From contig NZ_LSJY01000130.1 in assembly GCF_001556865.1 (NCBI RefSeq), positions 1-20,558 of the forward strand: DNA of 20,558 bases. Reading direction: 5' to 3'. Source of the DNA: Sphingobium sp. CCH11-B1. GTDB lineage: Bacteria; Pseudomonadota; Alphaproteobacteria; Sphingomonadales; Sphingomonadaceae. Numbering within the stretch: position 1 is the first letter of the stretch; each line of letters opens with the position of its first letter. The translations under genes and the position numbers were made by a program. Shown in pieces: positions 7,512 through 18,689 of this stretch. A model generated the notes under the pieces. That model searched no databases and was not told the origin of the DNA. It was given only the letters and a program-made list of their open reading frames with translations.

Positions 7512-9427
7512 TCAGGAAATTTGGCGCCCCTCTCATCCTCTCAACTCTTCTGCTGAGCCATCCTGCCACTGCCCAGCGCACAGATGAAAATGCGGTGCGC
7601 GAAGCGGAGGATGGTTTCGGAAAAAGCGTCGGCAGCGATTCCGTTGGCATCTATGCCAGCGGCAATGTTCGGGGCTTTTCCGCCAGCGACGCTGGCAATA
7701 ACCGGGTCGAGGGCCTTTATTTCGACAAGGCAGGCCAGATCAGCAATGTGATCGTACGTGGCTCCACGGTCAGGGTCGGGCTCACCGCCTTCGGCTATCC
7801 CTTCCCCGCGCCGACCGGCATCGTCGACGCCGATCTCCGGCGGGTCGGCGACAAGCCGGTCGTCAGCGTCCAGCTCAGCAGCGGCGACTATCTCGGCACG
7901 GATCTGGTGATCGACGCCGCTGTGCCGGTGACGGAGAAGCTCGATGTCAATCTCGACCTTGGCCTCTATGACGATGAATATGTCAGCGGCGCGAGCGCCT
8001 GGTTCGTCAGCTATGGCGGCGTGATACGCTACCGCCCGGTGCAGGGGGTGGAGGCTACCGCCTTCGTCGCGGGCTATCGCTATGGCGATGAGGAGCAAGC
8101 GCCGGTCCTCTATACCGTGGATGGCGCGCCGCCGCCCCGCATCAAGCGTCGGCGCTATTTCGGCCAGGACTGGGCCGATTGGGCGGGCGACAATCGCAAT
8201 GTCGGCGGCACGATCAAGGCGAACCTTGGCCGGTGGCAGATCGCCATGGGCCTGTTCGACAGCCGCTTCATCAGGGACGAATATGCGTCCGCCTATTATT
8301 CCGGTGTCGATGCGCAAGGTCTCGGCCGTTCGACGCTGCTGGTCGGGCGGGACCAGAGCAATCGATCGACATCGGGCGAAGCTCGGGTGAGCCGCACCCT
8401 GGGCAGTGGCGCACTGGTGCATCGTCTGCTCTTCTCGGCAAGGGGGCGCCGGGCGGAAGCGCGCTATGGCGGCTTCGACACGATCGATTTGGGAGAGGCG
8501 ACGATCGGCGTCCCCAATCCACAGGAACGGCCGGATTTCGCATTTGGCGAACGGACCCGTGATCGGGTGCGACAGATGAATTACTCGGCCGGCTATGAGA
8601 CGCGCTGGCGCGGTGTCGGCGAGTTCAACCTGGGCGTCACGCGGGCCGATTATCGCAAGACGGTCGCGCAGCCCGGCCTTCCTGTTGAAGTGGTGCATGA
8701 TCGCCCATGGCTCTGGAACGCGGCAATCGCCGTGACGCCGACCGCGACGACGACAGTCTATGGCGCGATGACACGCGGGCTGGAGGAAAGCGGCATCGCG
8801 CCCGCCAACGCCGTCAATCGCAACCTCGCCTTGCCCGCACTGCGGACGCGGCAAAAGGAAATCGGCCTGCGTCAGCAACTGCCCGGCGGCATGAAGCTGG
8901 TTGCGGCGCTCTTCGACCTGCGCAAACCCTATTTTGACATCGACAGCCGCGACGGCTTTTATCGCGCATTGGGAGATGTGCGGCATCGCGGCCTTGAAGC
9001 GTCTCTTGCCGGTGAGCCCTTCGCTGGCATGAATATGGTGATCGGCGCGGTTTATCTGCGCCCCCGCGTGACCGGGCAGGCCGTCGATGAAGGGCGCCTG
9101 GGCGAGAAGCCGATCGGCCGCACGAGCCTGACCGTCGATGCCAACCTCGACTATCGCCTGCCCCACATGCCCGCGCTGTCGTTCGACATGCATCTGCTCT
9201 ACGAGGGCAAGAAGGTCGCCAATGCCGCGAACAGCGCGACATTGCCGGCACAGGCGGTTATCGACCTTGGCGCGCGCTATCGAACAAAAATAGGTGGAAT
9301 TCCGACCTTGGTGCGGCTCCAGGCGAAGAATGTGACGGATGTCTTTGGCTGGAAGGTGTCGGGCGGCGGGGGGTATGCCTTGTTGCCGGGGAGAAGACTG
9401 GCAGCGGTCCTTACCATGGACATCTAG
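7508..9427 (+). CDS. TonB-dependent receptor, second of a pair
   Basis: This 639-aa outer-membrane receptor has a signal peptide ending ATA-Q (cleavage after residue 22), which supports the TTG start at 7508. That start shares TTGA with the preceding stop codon (TGA 7509-7511), so translation is probably coupled. A GGAAGG lies about 15 nt upstream. The plug contains VRGFSASDAGNNRVEGLYFD, a pattern seen in a sphingomonad/xanthomonad receptor subfamily. Barrel strands follow, with VRLQAKNVTDVFGW near the end, the usual last-strand region. I see no clear TonB box between the signal peptide and the plug. It ends in LTMDI rather than a terminal Phe. It may use the same or a related ligand as its neighbour; this is inference from coupling. 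Confidence 0.85.
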   Translation: MIRKFGAPLILSTLLLSHPATAQRTDENAVREAEDGFGKSVGSDSVGIYASGNVRGFSASDAGNNRVEGLYFDKAGQISNVIVRGSTVRVGLTAFGYPFPAPTGIVDADLRRVGDKPVVSVQLSSGDYLGTDLVIDAAVPVTEKLDVNLDLGLYDDEYVSGASAWFVSYGGVIRYRPVQGVEATAFVAGYRYGDEEQAPVLYTVDGAPPPRIKRRRYFGQDWADWAGDNRNVGGTIKANLGRWQIAMGLFDSRFIRDEYASAYYSGVDAQGLGRSTLLVGRDQSNRSTSGEARVSRTLGSGALVHRLLFSARGRRAEARYGGFDTIDLGEATIGVPNPQERPDFAFGERTRDRVRQMNYSAGYETRWRGVGEFNLGVTRADYRKTVAQPGLPVEVVHDRPWLWNAAIAVTPTATTTVYGAMTRGLEESGIAPANAVNRNLALPALRTRQKEIGLRQQLPGGMKLVAALFDLRKPYFDIDSRDGFYRALGDVRHRGLEASLAGEPFAGMNMVIGAVYLRPRVTGQAVDEGRLGEKPIGRTSLTVDANLDYRLPHMPALSFDMHLLYEGKKVANAANSATLPAQAVIDLGARYRTKIGGIPTLVRLQAKNVTDVFGWKVSGGGGYALLPGRRLAAVLTMDI

Positions 9428-9547
9428 AACTGGATGTTTCTGGATTGAGCCTTCAACTGCCTGATACGGCCTAGTGACCTCGCTTCCAACTTCTTCTCAA
9501 GTTCGGCAATGGCTGGCCAGTGGCCCCGCGTTTTTGCGCTTGCCTGA

Positions 9548-10798
<1,251 letters not shown>

Positions 10799-10810
10799 GG
10801 CGCGAGCGGG

Positions 10811-10832
10811 CTGATGCCGCCAACGGCGTCAG
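10811..10832. terminator. Bidirectional hairpin terminator between esterase and kdpE
   Basis: Arms CTGATGCCG and CGGCGTCAG pair over 9 bp (one T-G wobble) around the loop CCAA. It lies between convergent genes and overlaps the kdpE stop codon (10829-10831). There is no long T-tract on either side, so termination strength is uncertain. Confidence 0.5.
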
Positions 10833-11542
10833 GCCGCCGGCTCGCCGGCTTCAGCGTCGGTCCGCAGGCGATAGCCGATCCCTAATTCATTGGTAATGAT
10901 ACGGGGGCGCTGCGGGTCCGCCTCCAGCTTCTGCCGCAGGGTGCGGACGAGGACGCGCAGATATTCGACATGATGGTCATGCTCGTTCGGCCAAACCTCC
11001 GCCATGATTTGCCGGTGGGTGATGACGCGGCCGGGATAGCGCGCCAACTGGGCCAGCACGCCATATTCCTTCGGCGTCAGGTGGACCTCCGCCCCGCCCC
11101 TGCGGATCGTTCGCGTCAGCAGGTCGATCTCCACTTCACCGGCGCGCACGGTCGCGCTGCCACCGTCGCGCGTCGTGCGGTTGCGCAGCGCAACCCGCAC
11201 ACGCGCCAGTAGCTCGTCCGTGTCGAACGGCTTGGTCAGATAGTCGTCCGCGCCCAGGTCGAGCGCGGCGACCTTTTGATCGGTTGCATCCCGCGCGGAC
11301 ACGACGATCAGCGTGGTGCCAGATTTCTGCTTGATCAGCGGCACCAGTTCCAACCCGTCGCGATCCGGCAGACCCAAGTCCAGCAGGCAGATGTCGGGCC
11401 GTTCCTCGGCCAGCTTTTCCATCGCCTCGCGCCCGGTCCCAGCCTCCACGGTCGCATAGTCGGCACGCGTCAGGGCAGCGTGGATCAACTTGCGGATTTG
11501 CGGTTCGTCATCGACGATCAGCACCTTGTGGCGCGACTTCAT
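10829..11542 (-). CDS. kdpE: Response regulator KdpE
   Basis: This 237-aa OmpR/PhoB-family regulator should activate kdp transcription when phosphorylated by KdpD. The receiver domain has the acidic pair Asp11-Asp12, phospho-acceptor Asp55 in CLLDLGLPD and Lys104 in DYLTKPF. A C-terminal winged helix follows (LTPKEYGVLAQLARYPGRVIT, YLRVLVRTLRQKLEADP, NELGIGYRL). Its ATG overlaps the kdpD stop by ATGA (11539-11542), giving near-equal coupled synthesis. It is the last gene of the operon; a hairpin overlaps its stop codon. The length is normal and no defects are visible. Confidence 0.96.
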   Translation of the reverse strand: MKSRHKVLIVDDEPQIRKLIHAALTRADYATVEAGTGREAMEKLAEERPDICLLDLGLPDRDGLELVPLIKQKSGTTLIVVSARDATDQKVAALDLGADDYLTKPFDTDELLARVRVALRNRTTRDGGSATVRAGEVEIDLLTRTIRRGGAEVHLTPKEYGVLAQLARYPGRVITHRQIMAEVWPNEHDHHVEYLRVLVRTLRQKLEADPQRPRIITNELGIGYRLRTDAEAGEPAA

Positions 11543-14208
11543 GCGATATCCTCAGCGGTTGGGGCGGACAGGATCAAATTCTGCGGAACCGTGATGGTAA
11601 AGCAGGCGCCGCGCGGATCGGCGTTGTTCGCGGCCGACACGGTGAGGCCCATGGCTTCCGCAAAGCCTTTGACGATGGCGAGGCCTAGGCCGGTGCCATG
11701 CTTGATGCGGTCGGACCCTTCGAACCGGGCGAAGGTTTCGAACAATCGCTCCTCCATACCAGGCGGAATGCCGGGCCCTTCGTCGATCACGGACAGCAGG
11801 ATCGCATCGGGCGAACGGCGTCCGCGCACGCGTACGGGCGTGCCTGGATCGGCATAGCGCCCCGCATTGTCGAGAAGGTTGATGAGGCAATGATGCAGCA
11901 GCGTCGGATCGACCTGGACGAAAGGTATGTCTGGCGAGATGTCTACCAGCACTTCATGCCCGGCCAATGATCGCCGCGTGTCGTGCACGGCGCTCGCCAC
12001 CGCGTCGAACAGGTCGGTGGGCTCGGCCTTCAATGGCAGCGCGCCCGCCTCTACCCGCGCCATGTCCAGCAGGTTCGCGACGAAGCGGTTGAGCCGCTGC
12101 GCCTCCATGTCGATGCTGTCGAGCAGGTCGGACGGCTGTTCCCGCTTGAGTTCATGCACTGCCGACAGGATGGTCGTCAGCGGCGTGCGCAGATCGTGGC
12201 TGACCGAAGAGAGCAGCGCCGCGCGCAGCCGGTCGCGTTCGCGGATCTGGCGCGCATCCAGCATCTCTTCCTCCAGCGCCATGCGATCGAAGGCGATCGA
12301 TGCCTGGTCCAGCAGGCTCATGAGCAGCGGCAACTGGTCGGATCGCAGCGGTTCCCCGGCATCCTCGTTGGCGAGGCCAAGCACGGCCAGCACGCCGCGT
12401 GTCGTGCGCAAGGGGTGAAACAGCCAGTCGGACGCGGTCAGCGTGGACGATCCTCGTCCGGCCGGCTGGTCATTGTCCATCGCCCATTGCGCCGCCGCCT
12501 TTTCGATCTGGCCCAGCCGGTCCTCCGGCGGCACCGCGGCTGCGAGTTGCGGCCCGTCGCGCGAAGGCAGCAGCAACACCGTGCGCACCGATAGCAGCCG
12601 CGCCACTTCGCCGCAGATCGCCTGCATCAGCTCCTCGCGGCTCGCCGACGCCGTAAGGCCACGAGAAAAGCCCGCGAGCGCCGCATTCTGGCGCGCGCTG
12701 GACTGGGCAAGGTCCGCCTGCGCCCGCACCCGCGCGCCGAATTGCCCGGTGACGATCGCCACCCCCAGAAAGACGAGGATGCTGATGACATTTTCCGGAT
12801 TGCTGACCGTCAGTGTGCCAGTGGGCGGCAGGAAGAAGAAATTATAGGCAAGGCTGGAGACCGCGCCGGCGAAAAGACCCGCGCGCAGACCGAAGGACGC
12901 CGCCGCGAACAGGACCGGGACCAGATAGAGCAAGGCGATATTGCCAAGCTCGATCACTTCCAGCAGCAGCCGACCCACCGCCGTCATCGCCGCGATCATC
13001 AGCGTGGACCAAAGATAGTCGAGCGGCCGGCCCCAGTGCCGCGCGTTGCGTCGGGCCGGGATCTGGCGCGGCGTCGCCTTCACCTCCACTGGCAGGACGT
13101 GGATGGCGATGTCGCCGACGTCCCGCACCAGCCGGTCGACGACCGATCCGTGACGCAGTTCGAACCACCAGGGCCGGCTGGACTTGCCGATGACGATCTG
13201 AGTCGCGCGAACGTCGGCGGCGGCATGGCGCAGGCCTTCCACCACGGTTGGCGCGGCGATCGTCCCCGTCGTAGCGCCCAGCCGCGAGGCGAGCGCCATC
13301 GTATCGGCCAGTTGCGCCCGCTCCTGCGGCGTCAGCGCCAGGCTGCGTTGTGTTTCGATATGGATGGCGGACCACCGCGCCTTGAGCGCGTCGGCGAGCC
13401 GCTTGGCAGCGCGGACCAGCCCCTGCGCGCCCGGCGCTTCGCTGATCGCCACCAGCACCCTCTCTCCCGCCGCAAAGCTGCCGGCAAGCGCATGGGCGCG
13501 GACATAGTCCAGCATCTGCGCATCCACGGCCTGCGCCGCGCGGCGAAGCGCCAGTTCGCGCAAGGCGGTAAGGTTGCTTTTGGAGAAGAAGTGATTGAGC
13601 GCCCGGCTCGCCTCGGCCGGGATATAGACTTTGCCCTCCTTCAGCCGCTCGATCAGCTCGTCAGGCGGGATGTCCACCACTTCGATCTCCGCCATTTCCA
13701 ATATGGCGTCCGGCACCGTTTCGCGCACTCGCACCCGTGTGAAGGAGGCGACGACGTCGTTGAGGCTCTCGACATGCTGGATATTGACGGTCGAATAGAC
13801 GTCGATCCCCGCATCCAACAGTTCCTCGACATCCTGATAGCGTTTGGGGTGCCTGCTGCCCGGCGCATTGCTGTGGGCAAGTTCGTCCACCAGCACCAGC
13901 CGGGGCCGGCGGGCGAGGATCGCGTCAATGTCCATTTCGTGGAGCTGCCGCCCGGCGTGATCGATCGAGCGCCGGGGAATGACCTCATGCCCGTGGAGAA
14001 GCGCTTCGGTTTCGCGCCGTCCGTGGGTTTCGACTACGCCGACCACGACATCCACGCCGGCCTTGAGCCGCTGCATCCCATCCGTTAGCATCTCGTAGGT
14101 CTTGCCGACGCCCGGCGCTGCGCCGAGGAATATCTTGAGGCGACCACGGCCTTCCTGCGCCGCCTGGCGCAGGAAGGCCTCCGGATCGCGTCGGTCAGGA
14201 TCAGTCAT
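11539..14208 (-). CDS. kdpD: Osmosensitive K+ channel histidine kinase KdpD
   Basis: This 889-aa inner-membrane sensor kinase/phosphatase acts on KdpE. Domains in order: the KdpD N-terminal ATP-binding domain with Walker A GAAPGVGKTYEM (about 29-40) and the VLVDELAHSNAPGSRHPKRYQDVEELL segment split across about 105-131; a Usp domain (about 250-373, VLVAISEAPGAQ, QIVIGKSSRPWW); four close-packed helices (DUF4118, about 397-490); a GAF-like linker; HisKA with His671 in SVSHDLRTPL; and HATPase with NLLDNAGRYAD, DEGPGIPPG and GTGLGLAIVKGF. It overlaps kdpC (ATGA 14205-14208) and kdpE. All catalytic motifs are present and the length is typical. Confidence 0.96.
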   Translation of the reverse strand: MTDPDRRDPEAFLRQAAQEGRGRLKIFLGAAPGVGKTYEMLTDGMQRLKAGVDVVVGVVETHGRRETEALLHGHEVIPRRSIDHAGRQLHEMDIDAILARRPRLVLVDELAHSNAPGSRHPKRYQDVEELLDAGIDVYSTVNIQHVESLNDVVASFTRVRVRETVPDAILEMAEIEVVDIPPDELIERLKEGKVYIPAEASRALNHFFSKSNLTALRELALRRAAQAVDAQMLDYVRAHALAGSFAAGERVLVAISEAPGAQGLVRAAKRLADALKARWSAIHIETQRSLALTPQERAQLADTMALASRLGATTGTIAAPTVVEGLRHAAADVRATQIVIGKSSRPWWFELRHGSVVDRLVRDVGDIAIHVLPVEVKATPRQIPARRNARHWGRPLDYLWSTLMIAAMTAVGRLLLEVIELGNIALLYLVPVLFAAASFGLRAGLFAGAVSSLAYNFFFLPPTGTLTVSNPENVISILVFLGVAIVTGQFGARVRAQADLAQSSARQNAALAGFSRGLTASASREELMQAICGEVARLLSVRTVLLLPSRDGPQLAAAVPPEDRLGQIEKAAAQWAMDNDQPAGRGSSTLTASDWLFHPLRTTRGVLAVLGLANEDAGEPLRSDQLPLLMSLLDQASIAFDRMALEEEMLDARQIRERDRLRAALLSSVSHDLRTPLTTILSAVHELKREQPSDLLDSIDMEAQRLNRFVANLLDMARVEAGALPLKAEPTDLFDAVASAVHDTRRSLAGHEVLVDISPDIPFVQVDPTLLHHCLINLLDNAGRYADPGTPVRVRGRRSPDAILLSVIDEGPGIPPGMEERLFETFARFEGSDRIKHGTGLGLAIVKGFAEAMGLTVSAANNADPRGACFTITVPQNLILSAPTAEDIA

Positions 14209-14792
14209 CGATTGTTGGTAGCGCCAATCGCATCCAGCCGTCGATTGATTTCCAGCACATTGACGCGCGGCTCGCCCAGAAAGCCGAGCAGCGGCCGTTC
14301 AACGCTGGCGCTTACCAGCGCGCGCACCCTGTCGGTCGCCATGCCCCGCGCCTGCGCCACCCTGCTGACCTGGTAAAAGGCCGCGTCGGGGCTGATATGG
14401 GGGTCGAGCCCCGACGCAGAGGCAGTCACCAGATCGGACGGAACAACAAGATTAGGTGAGGTGCGGTTGGCGGCGATGTCCTGCTTCACCCGGTCGACCA
14501 GCGCGCGTGACGTGGGGCCGAGGTTGGAGCCGGACGAGGCCATGGCGTCATAGCCCTTGCCCGCCGCCGAGGGGCGAGGGTGGAAATAGCGATCGCTGGC
14601 GAAGGATTGGCCGATAAGCGCGGAGCCCACGACCTTTCCGTCCTGGCGGATCAGGCTGCCATTGGCCTGCGCCGGGAAGACCAGTTGGCCGATCGCGGTC
14701 AGCGCCAGGGGATAAACGACGCCCAGCAGCAGCGCGAAGAGCAAAGTCATCACGAGCGCGGGGCGTAAAGAGGTCAAGATATCCTTGTTCAT
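14205..14792 (-). CDS. kdpC: K+-transporting ATPase subunit KdpC
   Basis: This 195-aa subunit of the KdpFABC complex has one N-terminal membrane helix (LVMTLLFALLLGVVYPLAL, about 13-31) and a periplasmic domain. Family marks include QANGSLIRQDGKVVGSALIGQ split around residues 41-61, the YFHPRPSA segment (about 69-76) and SGLDPHISPDAAFYQVSRVA (about 131-150). KdpC stabilises the complex and affects affinity. It starts 12 bp after the kdpB stop and overlaps the kdpD start by ATGA, so the structural and sensor genes are fused into one transcription unit. Confidence 0.95.
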   Translation of the reverse strand: MNKDILTSLRPALVMTLLFALLLGVVYPLALTAIGQLVFPAQANGSLIRQDGKVVGSALIGQSFASDRYFHPRPSAAGKGYDAMASSGSNLGPTSRALVDRVKQDIAANRTSPNLVVPSDLVTASASGLDPHISPDAAFYQVSRVAQARGMATDRVRALVSASVERPLLGFLGEPRVNVLEINRRLDAIGATNNR

Positions 14793-14804
14793 GGCAGGCG
14801 TTCC

Positions 14805-16841
14805 TCAGGCAAGGCCAAGGCCGTTGACGACCAGATCGATCAGTTTGATACCCACGAACGGGGCGATCAGGCCGCCGAGGCCGTAGACAGCGAGATTGCG
14901 GGCAAGCAGCGGTCCGGCGCCGATCGGACGATAGGTCACGCCCTTGAGCGCCAGCGGCACCAGCAACGGAATGATGATCGCGTTGAAGATGATGGCTGAC
15001 AGGATCGCGCTCTGCGGCGTCGCGAGGCCCATCAGGTTCAGCACGCCAAGACCCGGATAGAGCGCGACGAACATTGCCGGGATGATCGCGAAATATTTGG
15101 CGACGTCATTGGCGACGGAGAAGGTGGTGAGCGCCCCTCGCGTCATCAGCAGCTGTTTACCCAGTCCCACCACCTCGATCAGCTTCGTCGGATCGCTGTC
15201 GAGATCGACCATGTTGCCGGCTTCACGCGCGGCCTGCGTGCCGGTGTTCATCGCGACGCCGACATCCGCCTGCGCCAGCGCGGGGGCGTCGTTGGTGCCG
15301 TCGCCGCACATGGCGACCAGCCGTCCGCCCTCCTGTTCCTGACGGATCAGGGTCAGCTTGTCCTCCGGCGTCGCCTGGGCGAGGAAATCGTCCACTCCCG
15401 CCTCTGCGGCGATCGACGCGGCGGTCAGTGGATTGTCGCCCGTGATCATGACGGTGCGGATGCCCATGGCACGCAGTTCGCCGAAGCGTTCGCGGATGCC
15501 CGCCTTCACGATATCCTTGAGGAAGATCGCGCCCACCAGCACGCCGTCCCGCTCCACCGCGAGGGGCGTGCCGCCGGCGCGAGCGATCTCGTCTGTGATG
15601 CGGCGCAGTTCGGCGGCGGCCGGCGTGTCCGCGGCTTGCGGAACAGCCTTCAGGATCGAATCCACTGCCCCCTTGCGTACGGTCGATCCACCGATCTTTA
15701 CGCCCGACACTCGGGTTTGCGCGGTGAAGGGGACGACCTCCGCTCCGTCCGGCAGCGCCATCAGGGTCTGGCCAAAGGATTCGCGCGCCAACACGACGAT
15801 CGAACGGCCCTCGGGCGTCTCGTCGGCCAGGCTGGCGAGCAACGCTGCCTCTGCAAGCTGCGCGGTTGAGGCGCCACCCACCGGCCGGAACTCGGTCGCC
15901 TGGCGGTCCCCCACGGTGATCGTGCCGGTCTTGTCGAGCAGCAGCACGTCGATGTCACCCGCCGCCTCAACCGCGCGGCCCGACTTCGCCAGCACGTTGA
16001 ATCGCACCAGCCGATCCATGCCCGCGATGCCGATGGCCGACAGCAGAGCCGCGATGGTCGTGGGGATGAGCGTGATGAGCAGCGCCGCGAGGATCGCCAC
16101 GGGAATGGCACCGCCGGCATAGCTGGCAAAGGCGGGGATCGTGGCCACGGCGATCAGGAAGATGATGGTCAGGCCCACCAGCAACAGCGTCAGCGCGATT
16201 TCGTTCGGGGTCTTCTGGCGCTCCGCCCCTTCCACCAGCGCGATCATCCGATCGAGGAAGCCCTGGCCTGGATTGACCGTTACCCGCACCCGTATCTCGT
16301 CGGAGATGACGCGGGTACCGGCGGTGACGGCGGAACGGTCGCCACCCGCTTCACGGATCACGGGTGCGCTTTCGCCCGTGATCGCGGCTTCGTTGACGGA
16401 TGCGACGCCGGACACGACCTCGCCGTCCGCCGGGATCAGGTCGCCGGTTTCGACCAGAACGACGTCCCCCATGCGCAGCGCGCTGGCCGGAACCTGATCG
16501 ATCTCGCGCCCGTCGCCTTTCAGGCGCTTGGCGGTCAGTTCGGCCTTGGTCGCGCGCAGCGAGGCGGCCTGCGCCTTGCCGCGCCCTTCGGCAAGCGCTT
16601 CGGCAAAGGTACCGAACAGGACGGTCAGCCAGAGCCAGACGACCAGCTGTATCTTGAAGCCGGTCGCCAGGCCGTCCTGACCGACGACGAGCAGCACGGT
16701 CAGGAGCAGCGCCACCATGGCGGTCGTGAACATCACCGGATTGCGGATCAGTTGGCGGGGATCGAGTTTGCGGAAGGCGTCACCGATCGCAGGAACGATC
16801 AGGTCGGCGGTGAAGAGCGATTTGGACGCTGTGCGTGCCAT
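14805..16841 (-). CDS. kdpB: K+-transporting P-type ATPase subunit KdpB
   Basis: This 678-aa ATP-hydrolysing subunit energises K+ uptake through KdpA. Motifs are the phosphorylated Asp303 in [17 protein letters not shown] (155-158, whose Ser matches the inhibitory phospho-serine described in E. coli KdpB), GDNPLTA, and the hinge [20 protein letters not shown]. The helices expected of the family are present, including [21 protein letters not shown] chose the ATG at 16841 ([10 protein letters not shown]). The reading frame stays open further upstream but only through the end of kdpA in another frame. The start lies 17 bp after the kdpA stop. Confidence 0.95.
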   Translation of the reverse strand: MARTASKSLFTADLIVPAIGDAFRKLDPRQLIRNPVMFTTAMVALLLTVLLVVGQDGLATGFKIQLVVWLWLTVLFGTFAEALAEGRGKAQAASLRATKAELTAKRLKGDGREIDQVPASALRMGDVVLVETGDLIPADGEVVSGVASVNEAAITGESAPVIREAGGDRSAVTAGTRVISDEIRVRVTVNPGQGFLDRMIALVEGAERQKTPNEIALTLLLVGLTIIFLIAVATIPAFASYAGGAIPVAILAALLITLIPTTIAALLSAIGIAGMDRLVRFNVLAKSGRAVEAAGDIDVLLLDKTGTITVGDRQATEFRPVGGASTAQLAEAALLASLADETPEGRSIVVLARESFGQTLMALPDGAEVVPFTAQTRVSGVKIGGSTVRKGAVDSILKAVPQAADTPAAAELRRITDEIARAGGTPLAVERDGVLVGAIFLKDIVKAGIRERFGELRAMGIRTVMITGDNPLTAASIAAEAGVDDFLAQATPEDKLTLIRQEQEGGRLVAMCGDGTNDAPALAQADVGVAMNTGTQAAREAGNMVDLDSDPTKLIEVVGLGKQLLMTRGALTTFSVANDVAKYFAIIPAMFVALYPGLGVLNLMGLATPQSAILSAIIFNAIIIPLLVPLALKGVTYRPIGAGPLLARNLAVYGLGGLIAPFVGIKLIDLVVNGLGLA

Positions 16842-16858
16842 GGTCAGGCTCCGATGCT

Positions 16859-18562
16859 TTAGAAGGTCTGGCCGCGGATCATCGCGAGATGATCGGCTAT
16901 CGGCCCGAGGGCGAGGCTCGGCAGGAAGGTGAGGCCGCCAAGGATCAGGATGATGCCCACCAGCAGGCCGGTCCACAGCGGACCGGTCGTCGGGAAGCTG
17001 CCGGCGGTTTCCGGCGTATATTTCTTCGCCGCCAGGCCGCCGGCGATCGCCAGCATCGGCACGATGACGAAGAAACGGCCGATCCACATCGCCACGCCCA
17101 GCAGGCCGTTGTAGAAGGGCGTGTTGGCGGTGAGGCCCGCGAAGGCCGACCCGTTGTTGCCGACGCCGGACGTGAAGGCATAGAGGATCTCGGAAAAGCC
17201 GTGCGGCCCCTTGTTGAGCGGCCCGGCGAGGCCCGCTGGCATCACGCTCGCGATGGCGGTGAAGCCCAGGATCACGAGCGGCAGCACCGCGATGGCGAGC
17301 ACGGCGAGCTTCACCTCCCGGCTCTCGATCTTCTTGCCGACATATTCGGGCGTGCGCCCGACCATCAGACCGGCGACGAACACGGCGAGGATCGCGAACA
17401 GCAGGAAGCCGTAGATGCCCGCCCCCACGCCGCCGACGACCACTTCGCCCAGCTGGATGTTGAGCAGCGGGATCATGCCTCCCAGGGCGGTGAAGCTGTC
17501 ATGCATGGCATTGACCGCGCCGCAGCTTGCCGCCGTGGTGATGACAGAGAAGAGTGCCGAGGCGGCAATGCCGAAACGCAGCTCTTTCCCTTCCATATTG
17601 CCGCCTATGGCGCCCAGCTGGTGCAGGATCGGATTGCCGGCCGCTTCCTGCCAGTAGGTGACGGTGACGCCGATCAGGAAGATGGTCAGCATCGCGGCCA
17701 GGATCGCCCAGCCCTGCCGGACATTCCCCACCGCCTTGCCGAAGCAATAGGTGAGGCCGACGCCGATCGCGAAGATGGACAGCATTTCGACAAGGTTGGT
17801 GAGCGCGGTCGGATTTTCGAACGGATGCGCGGAGTTGGCGTTGAAGAAGCCGCCGCCGTTGGTGCCCAGCATCTTGATCGCTTCCTGGCTGGCCACCGGC
17901 CCAAGCGCGATCGTCTGCCGCGCGCCTTCCAGCGTGGTGGCGTCGACCGAGCCGGCCAGCGTCTGCGGCACGCCGCTCGCGATCAGGAACAGCGCATACA
18001 TGACGCAGAGCGGCAGCAGCAGATATAGGGTCACCCGCGTGATATCCGCCCAGAAGTTCCCGATGCCCGTCGCCTCGCGCCGGGCAAAACCGCGGAACAG
18101 GGCAAAGGCGAGTGCAATGCCTGTGGCCGCCGACAGGAAATTGTGGATGCCGAGGCCCAGCATCTGGCTGAGGTTCGACATGGTCGATTCCCCGCCATAG
18201 CTCTGCCAGTTGGTGTTGGTCGTGAAGCTGACGGCGGTGTTGAACGCCAGATGCTCGCTCGTCCCGGCAAAGCCCAGCGGATTGAGCGGCAACACCGCCT
18301 GAAGCCGCAGCAGGGCATAGGTGAAGAACAGCAGCAGCGCGTTGAAGATCAGCATATGCACGGCATATCGCCGCCAGCCCTGTTCCTGCGCCGGATCGAT
18401 GCCGGAAAGGCGGTAGAAGCCCCGTTCCACCGGCCCGAGCAGGCGGTGCAGCGGCGTGCTGCGCCCTTCATAGAGCGCGAAGAGCCAAAGGCCGATCGGC
18501 TTGACCAGCGCCAGCGTAATGCCGACGAAAGTAAGGATCAGCAGCCATCCCTGAAAAGTCAT
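16859..18562 (-). CDS. kdpA: K+-transporting ATPase subunit KdpA
   Basis: This 567-aa K+-binding and translocating subunit belongs to the superfamily of K+ transporters with four selectivity-filter loops. The four loops are visible: TTNTNWQSY (about 114-122), [16 protein letters not shown] (233-248), TAASCGAVN (343-351) and GVGNNGSAF (466-474). The ATG at 18562 ([10 protein letters not shown]) has GGAG about 8 nt upstream and matches the usual KdpA start. An in-frame extension further upstream would swallow kdpF and is rejected. It starts 17 nt after the kdpF stop. Confidence 0.95.
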   Translation of the reverse strand: MTFQGWLLILTFVGITLALVKPIGLWLFALYEGRSTPLHRLLGPVERGFYRLSGIDPAQEQGWRRYAVHMLIFNALLLFFTYALLRLQAVLPLNPLGFAGTSEHLAFNTAVSFTTNTNWQSYGGESTMSNLSQMLGLGIHNFLSAATGIALAFALFRGFARREATGIGNFWADITRVTLYLLLPLCVMYALFLIASGVPQTLAGSVDATTLEGARQTIALGPVASQEAIKMLGTNGGGFFNANSAHPFENPTALTNLVEMLSIFAIGVGLTYCFGKAVGNVRQGWAILAAMLTIFLIGVTVTYWQEAAGNPILHQLGAIGGNMEGKELRFGIAASALFSVITTAASCGAVNAMHDSFTALGGMIPLLNIQLGEVVVGGVGAGIYGFLLFAILAVFVAGLMVGRTPEYVGKKIESREVKLAVLAIAVLPLVILGFTAIASVMPAGLAGPLNKGPHGFSEILYAFTSGVGNNGSAFAGLTANTPFYNGLLGVAMWIGRFFVIVPMLAIAGGLAAKKYTPETAGSFPTTGPLWTGLLVGIILILGGLTFLPSLALGPIADHLAMIRGQTF

Positions 18563-18579
18563 GATGTCGCTCCCTTCAA

Positions 18580-18669
18580 TCAGAAGCGTTCGGGCCGCGC
18601 GAGCACGGCGACGAGATAGAGAAGAAGGCCGGCGGCGGTGAGCGCGGCCAGCCAGAGGTCCAGCGTCAT
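18580..18669 (-). CDS. kdpF: K+-transporting ATPase subunit KdpF
   Basis: This 29-aa single-helix peptide begins [10 protein letters not shown] and ends [10 protein letters not shown], the classical KdpF pattern of one hydrophobic helix followed by a short positive tail. KdpF sits in the membrane part of the complex and stabilises it. AGAGGG lies 6-11 nt before the ATG. It is followed by kdpA after 17 nt. It is easily missed because of its size. Confidence 0.9.
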   Translation of the reverse strand: MTLDLWLAALTAAGLLLYLVAVLARPERF

Positions 18670-18689
18670 GATATATCCCTCTTTGAAGG

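Noticed and set aside
7541..9193. Long open frame of 550 codons on the minus strand opposite the second receptor
   Set aside because: It is antisense to a protein with signal peptide and barrel motifs; its translation has no recognisable domain and reflects GC-rich codon bias.
12742..14088. Long plus-strand open frame opposite kdpD
   Set aside because: Low-complexity Arg/Gln/His-rich translation typical of antisense shadows; kdpD motifs are intact on the other strand.
16835..18028. Long plus-strand open frame opposite kdpA and the kdpA-kdpB gap
   Set aside because: Same antisense artefact; the sequence is rich in Glu/His/Arg repeats and lacks any domain.
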